Source: Mesostigma viride (lineage: Eukaryota > Streptophyta > Mesostigmatophyceae > Mesostigmatales > Mesostigmataceae). Taken from it: DNA of 64,000 nucleotides. Made by a program: the position numbers and the translations under genes. The stretch is from positions 1,015,015 through 1,079,014 of the forward strand of contig RPFO01000026.1 in NCBI GenBank assembly GCA_009746045.1, in the 5' to 3' direction. The notes beneath the pieces are model-generated. The model worked only from the letters and a program-made list of their open reading frames with translations, did no database searches and was not told the DNA's origin. Below are positions 1-9,175 of the stretch, piece after piece (positions within the stretch are counted from its first letter, which is position 1; every line of letters begins with the position of its first letter).

Positions 1-1440
1 GATACCTCCATGTGCTAATCATGCATAGAGGCACGAGGATTCTATATTTAGCTGCACGCTAGGGATCTATCTGGACACTCTGCACTCCCTGCAACACCCA
101 CGGTACGTGGCCTGCTGCGCCCCTTCCCACATGGGAATCATGGCTATGCGGAGGACGCTTCCCGCATGCCCTGAGGTTAGCTGCGTGTCCACGAGCCATT
201 AAGCTTCCCACGAGCCATGAGGTAGTCACAATATGTCGTGGATGGCCCTGGGGATGGCTGGCAGCGCAGAGTACAAGATGGTCGACAAGCCTGTGTCTGA
301 CCTGAATGACAGCGCGTATGGCGATCACTTGAATGTTGGGCCGCACCAAGCACTTGCGTGGGGGAGTCGTCACATGGGATGGATGGCAGCACTCGTTGCA
401 GTACGACGTTTACAAGTTGCCATATGGGACAGATGGCAGCAGTTGGTGCGGTGCGACCTTTACGAGTTGCCACATGGTACGGTCAGCAGCACAGTGTGTG
501 ATGACTGTATGAAGCGCTATCTACCGGCCATAAGCGCTTGCGTGGGGCCTACACTAGCAACCCCCATTCTACGGGCCGTCCTGTGGCAACAAGATTGTAC
601 GCTTGGACATGCATGGTGAAAACATAATGACAATTAAGTGAGACAACTATTCCTGGATCGATGCTGCTGAAGTTCTGAGTGATGTGTCTGCAACTTACAT
701 TCGCGATCAGCTAGGGTCTAGGCCTTCGTTTAGCTTTTAAACTGAAGTGAGACAACTATGTTAAACTGATCGAATATTGCATTGTAAGTGCACTTGTTCC
801 TAGCGCGGCGAGGCCGGCCAGGCCGGAGTGTCTGGACAGCTATGTAATAAAAAAAATAAAATTAAAAAATTAATCCATCATGGCGGTGCAGGTGCACCCT
901 GTCCACCCAGAGCAGGTGACAGTTTACACCCTGCACCTGCACCTGGTTGTAGCCCAGACTGTATTAAAAACCCATAGATGCCCCTTTCTCAGGGCTACAT
1001 ATGTGTTACATATGCTCCCCACGGAGCTATGTTCTTAATTAATTATTCATCGGAATTAATAATTAATCGGGGTTAGTCGGACGAAATTAGGCAGCGTAGG
1101 ATAGCATTCGTAGGACAAGTCTTGCTCGCGCCATGCAGTCAGGTCGACTCCGACCTCGGTCTGGCCGGCCCCCAGCAGCTTGGCCAACCAGGGCGGCCAA
1201 GCTCTACAAACAGGTCGTGGACCGGCTGGATCGCATAGTATCTCCGCACATCTGAACCCTGTGATGCCAGATCTCCTTTGCGGCCGTTCCGAGCTTGGCA
1301 CTGGATTCGTTGTCCACATCGTCGCGTCGCTGCAGCAGCACGATGTTTTCTGGCATATGCGGGCTTTTGGTTCCCGCCGCACGTTTGAAAGTGCTGTCCT
1401 CCGGCTTTTTGCCTTTTCACCGTGTGCAGTTCTTGGACGT
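1..1440. other. left flank, no supported gene
   Basis: I see no convincing coding region here. Two imperfect copies of a unit of about 55 bp lie near 370-480 (the GGATGGCAGCA/GACAGATGGCAGCA motifs). The short motif AGTGAGACAACTAT occurs near 640 and 745 and recurs near 46660 and, in altered form, near 47355, so it belongs to a dispersed repeat. The stretch 885-1045 resembles the LINE 3' end described at 42263-42412. Confidence 0.5.
885..1045 (+). repeat. diverged LINE 3'-end copy
   Basis: The order of motifs (GCAGGTGCAC, TGTATTAAAA, a CTCAGGGCTA segment, then CTCCCCACGGAG followed by a TTAATTAA-rich tail) matches the 3' ends at 45905-46068, 46140-46347 and 42263-42412. This copy is more diverged than those. 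It is probably a 5'-truncated insertion of the same LINE family. Confidence 0.55.
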
Positions 1441-1473
1441 TTGGAATCATGGCATGGCTAACGTGATGACTGA

Positions 1474-1830
1474 CTAGCTAGACCTTTTCAGTGGTTTTCC
1501 ATTTGCGGGTATTTCCTCGTAAATGGTGGGAGAGCGATCGCAGCAATGGTGCTCACCACTAGACCCTCCCGGCCAGTTAGGCTCGAAACACACGCCCTGA
1601 TCAAGCATGCTGTTTCCGGCCCCACCGTCTAGGTCATCTAGTCGCTCTACACGTAAGCCAGCCAAAATTTCAATGCACAAGGATACATATTTCCATCACC
1701 ATTCATATTCATCATCCTGAACGACTCGAACACGCGGACAAGATAACGGCAGGCTCGAGCTACCATGGTCCGGATTCTCCCGATTTCTGGCCTGCGCTGG
1801 TTGTCTCCTTGATATCCTGACCTGGCCTGG
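1474..1830 (-). repeat. dispersed repeat family C, copy 1
   Basis: This segment is closely similar, in reverse complement, to 29680-29905 and 38025-38250 inside the two CACTA copies and to 54185-54360 in the GARP intron. Its left part (1474-1660) is also similar in direct orientation to 30520-30740 and 38865-39085. The family therefore exists both inside and outside the CACTA elements. Short reading frames are present but none is conserved between copies, so I do not call a gene. Confidence 0.6.
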
Positions 1831-1852
1831 CCCGAAGGACATTTCAGGACGA

Positions 1853-2042
1853 GCCATGAGGTAGCCATGGCTGACTGCGGAGCTCATAATTTTCACGTTT
1901 GGGCACGTACCAAATTCGGCTGTGAATATCACAATCGCGTCGTTTTTCGAAGACGCACACGCAGATATAATTTTCCGAAGCTATTATGCAATATATGACG
2001 AGCAAACGCTCATCTACGCAACGCAGCCTGGCGGCTGCGCTC
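1853..2042 (+). pseudogene. 5' fragment of LINE ORF1 copy
   Basis: The sequence aligns with the 5' end of the LINE copies at 42463 and 44142. It shares the GAGGTAGCCATGGCTG start, about 110 bp of leader, then an ATG near 1996 followed by codons for the conserved start (MTSKR, then a QRSLAAAL stretch). Similarity stops at about 2042, so only the leader and roughly 16 codons remain. It is a 3'-truncated fragment. Confidence 0.65.
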
Positions 2043-2129
2043 ATGCATCCCGATCATGCTCGATCGCGCGGGGCGGCTTGGGGAGATGGCCTAAGTAAGT
2101 AAGTACAAATAAGTACTTGCGTGTCATGC

Positions 2130-2205
2130 GCAAAGGCATGCCACGGAGCTAGTAGAGGACATGGGGGGCCTAGGCCTCTCCGTGATTTGGAAGAAGATGA
2201 TTAAC
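2130..2205 (+). pseudogene. LINE RT 3'-tail fragment
   Basis: About 70 bp (CTAGTAGAGGACATGG, then a CTCTCCGTGATTTGG segment) is nearly the same as part of 58167-58225, where a longer LINE tail is recognisable. It is too short to code. Confidence 0.4.
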
Positions 2206-2765
2206 CCTTCAACTGTGTCAACTCGAACCACGAGAACGGACTGAGTTTGGGTATCTTTGTGCGCCTGAGAGTAACTAGCCAAATAACATTTTCTGGCCCA
2301 CCCTTGGAACCAAGCATGCTTTTATATCAAATAATGTTTGGGAAATTTGGTTGGTCGCATATCCATGCCCTACACCTGCTAAAAATAGCACCCCCCTCAG
2401 GGGGGTACAGTGCAAATGGGGTTGGAGACATATATAATCAGAATATATAATGCATTATCGACCATTTACACAAATCAGTTGGCCCTGGCCTTTTAAAGTC
2501 AGTTTATTATAATCATAGACATGCCATCAATGCATTCAATACATGAAATGTCACAAAACTGTAAACGCTAGCTACAAAATGGCCAAAGCCAGCTGGCACC
2601 GTTATAACGGTGCCAGCTGGCAGGGGTATAAATGGTAGCATAACAACACAAAACTTTATTCCAATTGGCATGAAACAACAAGGGATGCCCAAATGGGCAT
2701 AATCCACCATACCCAGGTGATAAAACAAGAGACCATGCCATATAACACATGCCAACATGCCACAG
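2206..2765. other. non-coding flank with 34-bp palindrome
   Basis: No gene is supported. Positions 2588-2621 form a perfect 34-bp palindrome centred on GTTATAAC, immediately followed by GGGGTATAAATGG. That could be a cruciform or a dimeric protein site beside a TATA-like box, but no ORF starts nearby on the plus strand. Confidence 0.4.
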
Positions 2766-2831
2766 GCTCACAGGCATGCTCCCCCCTTACCCGGGCATAG
2801 CGTGATAGACCATGAGGGTGCAGGTGCCTTG
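2766..2831 (+). repeat. LINE 3' end, left half, split by Gypsy
   Basis: This 66-bp piece matches 46139-46204 and continues after the Gypsy element at 42263. The last five bases, CCTTG, are the Gypsy target duplication. The matching uninterrupted copy is at 46139-46347. Confidence 0.8.
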
Positions 2832-3413
2832 TGTTACGTCCCGGCCCTTTAGGTCGGACGTAACAATGGAATAAATTACTAAGGCCTTGTGGCCGTTGTA
2901 CTAAGTTTTATGGACATTGACTCTTGTGTGAATTGGACTAGTTATTTTGGTCCTAGGTTGCCCTTTTAGGAACCGGTGCGGTGGCGCCGCGTCAGTTCTG
3001 AGTCCATTCGTAGTACTAGGCGTGGATCCTGTAGTTGAGGGTCGATGTCGGCCCGGATCCTACGTGGAATGTTTGGCTTGGATTGGTCCAGGGAAATTGG
3101 CATGTATCTGCGCCGCAATCAACCTAGGTTAAATTGGTCCGAGGACGAGAGTCTCGTCCTCTTGGTTTAATGATTGATAAGTGCGAATACGCCTACACAT
3201 TGAGCCCGGGGCATTATCCATTTGTAATTGGTATTGCTAGCCATTATAAGTGTGAACTAATTAGCTTGGCATTAAGCCGTGATGCCAGATATCTCACGAC
3301 TCACGTCGTGAAGCGCAACCTACTTTAGGCTATCCTGGATTATTCCTAATTCCGGCAAGAAGGGTCTTTCGCTACGTAGCTCAGGCTAGGTGAGTCTGGG
3401 CCGGGACGTAACA
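2832..3413 (+). repeat. Gypsy 5' LTR
   Basis: It starts TGTTACGTCCCGGCCC and ends with the exact inverse, GGGCCGGGACGTAACA, giving a perfect 16-bp terminal inverted repeat with canonical TG...CA ends. A further copy of GGACGTAAC near the 5' end makes a local hairpin at 2833-2865. It is the same length as the 3' LTR, and short frames inside both translate identically, so insertion was recent. Confidence 0.95.
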
Positions 3414-3414
3414 C

Positions 3415-3427
3415 TGGTTATCGGAGG
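3415..3427 (+). promoter_or_regulatory. putative primer binding site
   Basis: TGGTTATCGGAGG begins one base after the LTR. The starting TGG is what pairing with a tRNA 3' CCA would give. I could not assign the tRNA; it is not a clean match to the initiator-Met site usual in chromoviruses. Confidence 0.45.
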
Positions 3428-4150
3428 AAATGTGCTGGAAAGGTTAGCTAACTCTCGCGGAGAGGGTTAGTGAGCCAATTAGGATACCAAGGCTGAGTTT
3501 GACGTAGGTAGAGGTTCCGGAATTCAACGACTGCTGACTGGTCGGCGGCCAGCCCGTAAAGGGATTCAACGACGACCTAGCCAGCAAGCGGCCAGTCTGG
3601 GATACTCGGCGGGGCTAGCAATAGTCCTGTGGTGAGGTGCTGTAAACGATAGCGTTCAGCTCTCCTGCTTTCAACGACACCTAGTGGCGGCCAGGGCTTG
3701 CCTTCAACGACACCGGGTGGCGGCCAGCTCAGGAGGATTTAACGTCATCGATTATGGTGCGTCCCCTAGATAGGATACAAGCTATGCCTGTGGAAGGCTA
3801 GCTGGCATGCTCGCTTCCTCTCCGGGTTCGCACGCGTAGGGGTTCTCGTTATACGTTGTGCCTCTATAGGGTGTGAATGTCGTTGGTTCGAATGGAAGTT
3901 GCGGACGACAACCATTCGTTGTTTTACATGTTGTGGGGGTGAATACCGTCTGGCTGTTGCCGACTGTGTTGACGGTGTTTACCTCCGTGTAATCGTTGTA
4001 TAGCCTCTTTGCCGCGGATGGCTGGGGGCGTGTGCTGTACTACACTCCGTGCTCTCTCCTCGTTTGTTTAAGGTCACTGCATGCATTAGAGGTAGCCTGG
4101 GTTTCCCCTTTCTCTCCTGCTTGCAAGCCGCTGCCAGACTATGATGTAAC
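3428..4150 (+). other. Gypsy leader with four imperfect repeats
   Basis: This is untranslated leader between the primer site and the first ORF. Four copies of a motif starting TTCAACGAC and ending GCGGCCAG occur at about 3522, 3564, 3668 and 3702. They could form RNA stem-loops used for packaging or translation, which is inference. No ORF with coding character is present. Confidence 0.5.
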
Positions 4151-4489
4151 ATGCCCCGACGTAAAATAAACAAGGGTGGACAGTCTGGATATCCTTACTA
4201 TGCAGTAGCTCACGACGGGGATAAGGGTAGACCTGCTATATTCTACAGCTGGAAGACTTGTGAGGAACACATAAAAGATAAGATATTGTCCCAAGGCTCT
4301 AGTGCTAAGTGGAAAGGGTTTGATAACATTGCAGATGCAGATAGGTTTGTTAGGGAACATATGCCATTGCCTGAGGGGATGCACATCACTCGTGAATGCT
4401 CCAAGCCACCCACGCTCAGCAGCCAGGGGGAGGGGACAGCAGTTACAGTTACCTTCTCTCAGCTGACCATTGGCCCTAGCAAACAGTAG
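4151..4489 (+). CDS. RNase H1-type hybrid-binding-domain protein
   Basis: This 112-residue ORF begins at an ATG in the Gypsy leader, upstream of gag. Residues about 15-70 match the pattern of the N-terminal hybrid-binding domain of eukaryotic RNase H1 (the Cauli_VI/RHBD family): YYAV at 16-19, a glycine-rich turn, YSW-KTC at 33-38, AKWKGF at 52-57, then an ADADRFV helix. In RNase H1 this domain binds RNA:DNA hybrid or double-stranded RNA. No catalytic RNase H domain follows; the element's own RNase H lies in pol. It lies about 125 bp upstream of gag. A role in binding the element's RNA or reverse-transcription intermediates is inference. The tail (residues 80-112) is Ser/Thr-rich and unassigned. 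Confidence 0.75.
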   Translation: MPRRKINKGGQSGYPYYAVAHDGDKGRPAIFYSWKTCEEHIKDKILSQGSSAKWKGFDNIADADRFVREHMPLPEGMHITRECSKPPTLSSQGEGTAVTVTFSQLTIGPSKQ

Positions 4490-4614
4490 AGGATACTATT
4501 ACTAGGAAGTGATACTAGATTCTATATCTATAGATCCATAGCACGTGGTTGCTCTTTCTCTCTCTTCTTCCTGGGGAGGTGATGCCTGCTGTGTAAGGTC
4601 CCGGTACGAGCACC

Positions 4615-4849
4615 ATGCCAACACGGTACCAAACAAGGAACGCCAGAGAGACAGAAGACGAGCTTAGGGAGAGAGACCCAGATAATAGAGAGATAGAACC
4701 GGTAGACAACCACGAGCACGGTACAGAAGGGCTAGAGGTACCACCACAAGTAGAGACAGGTACAGGTGAGGTCATGGAGAGACCTGTGGAAGGCTCCCTA
4801 CGATCCAGACCTAGCTCCCCAGCGGATGGGGACAATATAGACGCCTTAA
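4615..4849 (+). CDS. gag: Gypsy gag, N-terminal segment
   Basis: The ATG at 4615 has good context (CACC before it). The 78 codons before the interruption are acidic and hydrophilic. The frame then runs into the TTAA target of the piggyBac insertion at 4846-4849. It continues at 16537 on the far side of that insertion: removing the insert and one TTAA leaves one open frame running straight into the glutamine tract. The codons that follow 4849 here belong to the transposon end, not to gag. Confidence 0.85.
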
Positions 4850-5007
4850 CCCCTAAATGGGCGAAAGTACTGCCGATGCATCGGCTGTAACTCAGCACTT
4901 TTGCAAACCAGATGCCATCCAACCTACCCATACCCAAAGGCTGTCCTTGGGGGCCAAGCACGTCCATGAGGTGCCCTTCGGGTTGGTATATCACAACCTC
5001 ATATATA

Positions 5008-5644
5008 TTAAAAATATAATTACTTACAGCATACCTCATATATATATTAACACGTGGCTGGGGCCTCCCTCACGGCAGGTTACACGGCGGACCGGGCGGA
5101 GCGGGCCAAGCTCCTGGCCTACGGCGACGTCGGGCACCATCGTGTGGTGCCCTTTGTCCTGGAGGAGTTTGGGGCCATGGGGCCCCTGACCTCCGCCTTC
5201 TTCAAGGAGTGTTGCCGGCTCCGGGAGGACCGGCTGGACCTGGAGGGCCAGCGGGCCCCATGGTCGGCGCGGACCTGGACGTCATATTGGCGTCAGCGCT
5301 TGTCGGTGGCGCTGACTCGGGCCATGGCGGACATCATGCTCCGCCGTACGCGGGCTGATTTTGCGGTGCAGCAGGGCTATTAGGTTCCTCCCGTTAGGCG
5401 TTTCCATTGGTCTTATCGTAGTATAGAGCTTTGACATGGCTCTGTATATAGGTTTATAGCTGGGCGTTTGCTTTGGTTTGAGTGATTTCACTCTGCTGTA
5501 AGTAATTATATTTTTAATATATATATTAAAATATATGTACAGAGCCATGTCAAAGCTCTATACTACGATAAGACCAATGGAAACGCCTAACGGGAGGAAC
5601 CTAATAGCCCTGCTGCACCGCAAAATCAGCCCGCGTACGGCGCA
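5008..5644 (+). mobile_element. LINE tail, tail-to-tail inverted duplication
   Basis: The insert is bracketed by CCTCATATATA copies at 4997 and 5645, at a point where the related piggyBac derivative near 22815 is uninterrupted. It holds a LINE 3' end in plus orientation (5054-5480) and a second, shorter copy of the same 3' end in minus orientation (5535-5642). The two 3' ends face each other across an AT-rich centre with inverted TTACTTACAG motifs. This is not the usual 5' inversion of LINEs. Confidence 0.6.
5054..5383 (+). pseudogene. C-terminal fragment of LINE reverse transcriptase ORF
   Basis: This 109-codon open frame ends at a stop at 5381-5383. Features such as HHRVVPFVLEEFG, WTSYWRQRLSVAL and a run of basic residues near the end resemble the extreme C-terminus of non-LTR retrotransposon polyproteins downstream of the RT domain. 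No catalytic RT motif is present, so it is a 5'-truncated copy. The plus-strand start is the truncation point, not a real start codon. Confidence 0.5.
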
Positions 5645-6428
5645 CCTCATATATATGCAGGGTAGGCTATATATAACTGCCGTCAAAGTCAGGGGGGTCA
5701 AGACGCGCGTTTTCATTTTTGGTAGAATGTGTGTTGTGAATTAGGCAAAAATACCTAGGCACCTGCCACTTCAGGGATGATGGAGAATTAGTTGGTGAAT
5801 AGTTTGAGCCATTGGGGTCCATGGTTGGATGGGTATGCCAGTAGTTACACCCTGTACAAGAAGGTGCCGATGCATCGGCAGTACTTGTTTCATGTACGTG
5901 TCACATGCTATCTCAAGGGTGGCTGTCATTATTGTAGGTCCTGGGACCCAACTAATAGCATAGACGTGAAATATGAACTTCCTTGATAGTTTTGACTCAT
6001 TATATGCAATAAAATGGTTTATTATGCTTGCAAATAAAAGCGCCATGAGTAGGGGCCGCTGGCATGCAACGATGTTCATCACAAGACAAGGTCACATCCC
6101 CAACCTAATTATTGTCCATCTAAGCTCAAACTGGGTGCACTAGACTGGCAACACAAGGTGGCAATGTAAAATAAACTGGCTCGGGGTGGAGACACTGCTT
6201 GGCTATATACCATTCACGAGGCTGAGCGATGAGCCTACAAGTGAGATACACCACCATGCACATATAACACCACCAACACATTACATGCTCATCCATGTGG
6301 CAATCAGATGTTCATGCCCTACAAACTGATAATGGGCACACATGCACAATTAAAATAAGCAACACACAAGCCTCTCAAGAGGAGCCACTATAGTGTGCAA
6401 ACTGCCTATGGCGTACAATACACCCAGT
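5645..6428. other. piggyBac 3' non-coding region
   Basis: No gene is seen. Much of 5650-5900 is similar, in reverse complement, to 22620-22830 of the small piggyBac derivative. A third GCCGATGCATCGGC palindrome lies at 5866-5879. The region ends just after the transposase stop near 6429. Confidence 0.55.
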
Positions 6429-8696
6429 TTATGATGGGGTGGTTGACTTCTTCTTCTTCTTCTTGTTGATGGGGCAGTTGGCCCTCAGCCAGGCCTTCCT
6501 AGCGACCCCTTGCAGGGTGGAACCAGGCCCTGCCGTCCTGCGGGTCTGCCTTTGTCCTGCCCAGGTCCTCCCCGGCTCGCTCTTCTCGGTGAGTTTCTTG
6601 GAGTGCCTGGCGTCAGGGGTTGACTCCCCTGGAATCACGTCCAGCCCTGGCACTTGGCCTGAGTGGAAAATCTGGAAGCACGGATAGTCCACGCTGCTGC
6701 ACAGAGCAATGTCACACTCTGGGCACCACGAGCTTGTGCGCTTGCGGGCACCGGTGGTGGTTGTGGCGGAGCAGACCGCGCAGTCAGCCTCGATCACGAA
6801 GGGAATGCGCTCAGGCTGGTGGTTGCCATCCCACCGTCCCTCCCTGGTTGGTGTGAGGGTGAGCTGCCTGACAGGGGCAGGCGCCCCTGGCCACTTGTTC
6901 TCGCCCAGCTGGGCTGCCAGCAGGGACAGGAAGGTGTAGTGGGTCATGGTGGACTTGCCGCGGTTGACGAAGGTCATCAGCAGGTATGAATTGGTGATGG
7001 CATTCACCAGGTGGGCCCCAAAGGCCCTGTGCCACCACACCCTGCTCACCAGGGCCCTGCCCACGTCATACTCTGCAGCCAGCTGGTCAAACAGGTCGAC
7101 TGCTTTGTAGCATGACCAGTAGTTGGGACGGCTGACGGTGCTGGGACGTTCACCCTCGCATTGCCACGCCCGCCGTGGCGGTCCACCAAGACCTCCTGCA
7201 GGCCATACCCCTTCTGCAGCAGGTACACGAGCTTGCGGTCCATCCACACAAGCGCCTGCAGCCCCGTCTCCTCGTGCACTGCCCACGCGTAGAAGCCCTG
7301 CTTGAGTGCCTTGCCCTTGGGGATGAGCATCTTGAGCTCAGCCCAGGGGATGCCCCTGCGGTTGGGCACAACCGTGCCGACCACGTTGTGGCCCTGCTCA
7401 TGCAGCCACTCCACGGCTGGCCGGCTGGTGTACCACCTGTCCATGGCCACGTCCATGGGGTGGGGCAGGGTCTCCCCCAGGAGCTGCACCACCTTGACCG
7501 TGTGCTGCTCCTCCGGCAGCTTGTCGTACGTGTGGTAGTGCCACAGGTAGCCGCTGGGGTGGCCACACGCGGAGTACCCCAGGATGTGAATTTAGGGGGC
7601 TGGCTTCAGTGGGTTGAAGCAGCGAATATGCAGCAGTACTTGTGGCCGGTGCCCACGCAGCGCTCGTCGATGGCGCACTTCCCCCCGAGCGTGCAGTACT
7701 TCTTGTACGCCTTGTTGAGGTGGATCTCGAGCCACTCGAACTGGTAGAGGCGGTACTCGCGGCACTCGGTGTTGGCTGGCTTGAAAGCACTGTCCCTGAA
7801 GTGCAGGAAGCGTGTGATCTGCTGGAAACGCTTGAATGACATGGCGTGCTGCAGGCCCGGGGCTGTGGACATGCCCACCTTGCGGTCAGTGAAGTAGAGC
7901 TGTGCGTTAGGCAGGCGCCCCAGGCCCATGGTAACCAGGATCCCCAACCACTTGGCCAGCTCATGGATGGTCAATGGCGTCCACTCACGTGCCTGGGGTG
8001 GCAGAGTGGCCAGCTTCATGTTGGCATACCTGTTTGTCTCCTCCACAATTGGGCCCAGCACCTCATCTCGTGTCCACAGCAGAGCAAAGATGTCGATAGG
8101 GCTCTCTTGGTACTTAGTCTGGTTGCCGCCAGGCAGCTTGGCCTGCTCAGGAGTTGGCATGGCAACGTCGACAGCAATGTTTGTCGACAAAGACTGCACA
8201 TGGCCGTCGGGTGCTCCCACCCCCAAAACCCACCCTCGTGCAGGATCCGAGGCACTCGCCTCATCAGCAGGCTCATCGTCGCTTAGCACCGGATCGCCCA
8301 CATCCTGCTCAGGCATGTCCTCCACGCCATCGGACTGCTTTTGCAGATGTTCCTCCTCTTCCGGGTCAGAATCCGGAGCCCGCGCGGCCAGCGATTTGCG
8401 GCCTTTCTTTCTGCCCCCATCGATCCTCTGGCGCCGGGGGGGGTGCTTGGCAGCTTTCTTGGCTCGTGAACGCTTGCGCTTCTTCACCGGAGACTCCTCG
8501 ATGTCCTCCTCATCATCCTCGCCGTCATCCTCCTCCTCCTCCTCGTATTCCTCCTCAGACCCAGCGTCCGACTGCTCCACCTCATCCGCCTCAGGGGTCG
8601 CCTCCCGCGCCTCTGCCGGGCCAGGAGTTTCATCGGCACCATCCCCCACATCGTCAGCAGCCACCAGATACTCAAAAACCTGGTCCTTCGTGAGTG
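6429..8696 (-). pseudogene. piggyBac transposase, main part, frame broken twice
   Basis: Reading on the minus strand from 8696: a long acidic, Glu/Asp-rich stretch with basic clusters (KKRKRSRAKK), then the DDE_Tnp_1_7-type core. FALLWTRDEVL, a KWLGIL segment and AIDE (first catalytic Asp) are in one frame ending at 7606. MDRWYTS (second Asp region) is in a second frame, 7046-7590. AVDLFDQL and the following NAITNSYLL segment are in a third frame, 6429-7140. A C-terminal cysteine-rich domain (CAVC, then CPEC, then Cys residues further on) follows, as in piggyBac transposases, and a lysine run ends the protein. Two frame changes near 7600 and 7135 mean it is either decayed or has tiny introns. 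Its N-terminus lies beyond the Copia insertion at 16007-16217. Confidence 0.8.
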
Positions 8697-8701
8697 GGAG
8701 C

Positions 8702-9144
8702 AGTTAGCCTCTAGTCGTGGACATAGGCTAAGTACCAGATAGCAATGTGCTATCTGGGGTTTCGCACGTGTAGGCTCGGTCAGAAGTCCCGGCTATATGT
8801 GATTCGGCAGGCTAGACTATTCGATAGCCGAGTCCTGGTGACGGACGCCAGTACCCAAGTAGGATTGGCGGTACGGCGTCGCCAGTACCCACTCGGGACT
8901 GACATTGAGGTGTCGGATGTTGGACTAAGGTCCTGAGAGTCTAGCAGTGGCGTCGCGCCACTCAGGCTGCACCACAGAGCCCAACGGCCACTGTCGGCTG
9001 CTCCAGACGTGGCAGCCAGGCAGAGCGTTGCTTGTCGACAATGCTAAATGCCCTTGTGCACGTTGGGTGCGGGGCTTGTGATTTATTGTAATAAACACAT
9101 GCGTTAGGCCATTGAGCATTGAGAGGTCCACTCGTTTATTAACT
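8702..9144 (+). repeat. Copia 5' LTR
   Basis: It is the same as the 3' LTR at a constant offset of 6,862 bp. Its ends are the inverted pentamer AGTTA/TAACT. The first gene starts 31 bp downstream. I could not recognise a primer binding site in TGAATTAAAG. Confidence 0.9.
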
Positions 9145-9175
9145 TGAATTAAAGTCGTTTACCATAGACAAAATC

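Noticed and set aside
2947-3328. Short ORFs in the Gypsy LTRs (also at 41796-42177)
   Set aside because: They are identical in both LTRs only because the LTRs are identical; no protein features and no expected LTR gene.
8745-9131. Short ORFs in the Copia LTRs (also at 15607-15993)
   Set aside because: They are LTR sequence repeated at both ends; not genes.
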